This document shows positions 20,408 to 20,954 of a stretch of DNA of 20,954 bases, piece after piece. The position numbers and the translations under genes are program-made. Source of the stretch: UBA1163 sp049513055 (GTDB taxonomy: Bacteria; Desulfobacterota; BSN033; UBA1163); assembly GCA_049513055.1 (NCBI GenBank), contig JBEKWN010000079.1, forward strand, positions 1 through 20,954, read 5' to 3'. Numbering within the stretch: position 1 is the stretch's first letter; the number at the start of each line of letters is the position of its first letter. The notes beneath the pieces were generated by a model. That model was given only the letters and a program-made list of their open reading frames with translations, did no database searches and was not told where the DNA came from.

Positions 20408-20830
20408 TTATTTATCTTTTGGGAACCAATACTTCCAAGCTTCAATATTCTTACTAAAATCTGGAAACTGAGGGCCTGTTGCGCAATTGTATCCACCTTC
20501 GTATTTCGCCTCACCCATTGTTTCATGAAAAACCAATTGGGCAATAGGGATGCCTGGATAGAGGATGACCGGAACTTCGCCTTGGTTAATCATTTCTAAT
20601 GTTATACAACCCTTGAATCCCGGATCAACTTTTGTTGCTGTTGCAATTACTAAACCCATTCGCCCCCAGGTAGATTTTCCTACTACGTAGCACATCAGTT
20701 TGCAAGGGAGACTAACGTATTCAAGCGTGCTTCCTATTATAAGTTGATTTGGATGAAGTACAAATTGTTCATGATAATTCAACCGGACGTGTTCCTGATA
20801 TCTTTCTATTGGGGCAGCTAATTCTTTCAA
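20408..20830 (-). CDS. dcd: dCTP deaminase/dUTPase-family protein, N-terminally shortened
   Basis: Dcd removes ammonia from dCTP to give dUTP for thymidylate synthesis. The 140-aa product shows the core: VLHPNQLIIGSTLEYVSLP, GKSTWGRMGLVIATA (51-65), VDPGFKG (68-74), the catalytic-type Glu in TLEMIN (E79), and YPGIPIAQLVFHE. The start is a TTG at 20830 behind AGGGG. Normal family members are longer and carry an N-terminal S-x-D-x-R-L-G strand that is absent here. Upstream, the same frame has TAA at 20858-20860 and TAG at 20921-20923, with partly protein-like sequence between them (KFLIPELANPHTK). The 5' part may therefore have decayed. It could be a functional short form, but a truncated pseudogene is about as likely. 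Confidence 0.75.
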   Translation of the reverse strand: MKELAAPIERYQEHVRLNYHEQFVLHPNQLIIGSTLEYVSLPCKLMCYVVGKSTWGRMGLVIATATKVDPGFKGCITLEMINQGEVPVILYPGIPIAQLVFHETMGEAKYEGGYNCATGPQFPDFSKNIEAWKYWFPKDK

Positions 20831-20954
20831 TTTTCCCCTGAAAATTAGTCCGTGCTTTTACTGTCTTTTTTTAGTATGTGGATTAGCCAGTTCAGGAATT
20901 AAAAATTTCCCCTGCGTGCTCTACGGCGACATTTCTTTGTTCTTAGGACTGGCT

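Overview
The window looks like a chromosomal segment of a Gram-negative bacterium, most likely a deltaproteobacterium in the broad sense (Desulfobacterota). The grounds are the order ffh-rpsP-khpA-rimM-trmD-SPOUT methyltransferase-rplS-rnhB-yraN, an LL-diaminopimelate aminotransferase (DapL), LPS/outer-membrane assembly domains (BamD-like, LptA-like) and intergenic palindromes of a kind common in those genomes. This assignment is inference from gene content. No rRNA, tRNA or CRISPR array was seen.

Positions 1-5443 hold one tightly packed minus-strand housekeeping operon for translation and protein targeting, read right to left from a near-consensus promoter (5415-5443). It runs ffh, rpsP, khpA, rimM, trmD, a SPOUT RNA methyltransferase, rplS, rnhB and yraN, the last cut off by the window edge. 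Short word-like repeats and palindromes sit at several junctions.

Positions 5458-7883 hold a two-gene envelope operon on the minus strand: a lipoprotein that joins a BamD-like TPR domain to an LptA/OstA domain through a long Pro/Lys/Glu-rich linker, then a small lipoprotein with an NTF2-like look. A terminator separates it from ffh. A 136-bp nested-palindrome element lies in the gap.

Positions 7950-12922 hold dapL (+), a CNNM/CorC-type CBS membrane protein (+), and a convergent minus-strand pair: galT followed by a ferritin-like/VIT iron transporter. At 13215-15580 is an mgtA-type Mg2+ P-type ATPase broken by two internal deletions, the second removing the conserved MGDGIND hinge.

Positions 15581-20954 are an accessory zone. 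Three direct-orientation copies of what reads as the 3' end of an RNB-family exoribonuclease gene (16032, 18547, 20083) separate small modules. Between copies 1 and 2 lies an AbiE toxin-antitoxin pair, with antitoxin intact and toxin gene broken. Between copies 2 and 3 lies a minus-strand operon of four small genes: an unknown basic protein, an RRM RNA-binding protein, a CxxC-x17-CxxC zinc-ribbon protein (found by reading the sequence directly, with an in-frame amber codon), and an unknown helical protein. A consensus-like promoter and an attenuator-like leader precede this operon. After copy 3 lies an N-terminally shortened dCTP deaminase. The repeated RNB tails and the leader-controlled RRM/zinc-ribbon operon are the most unusual features of the window.
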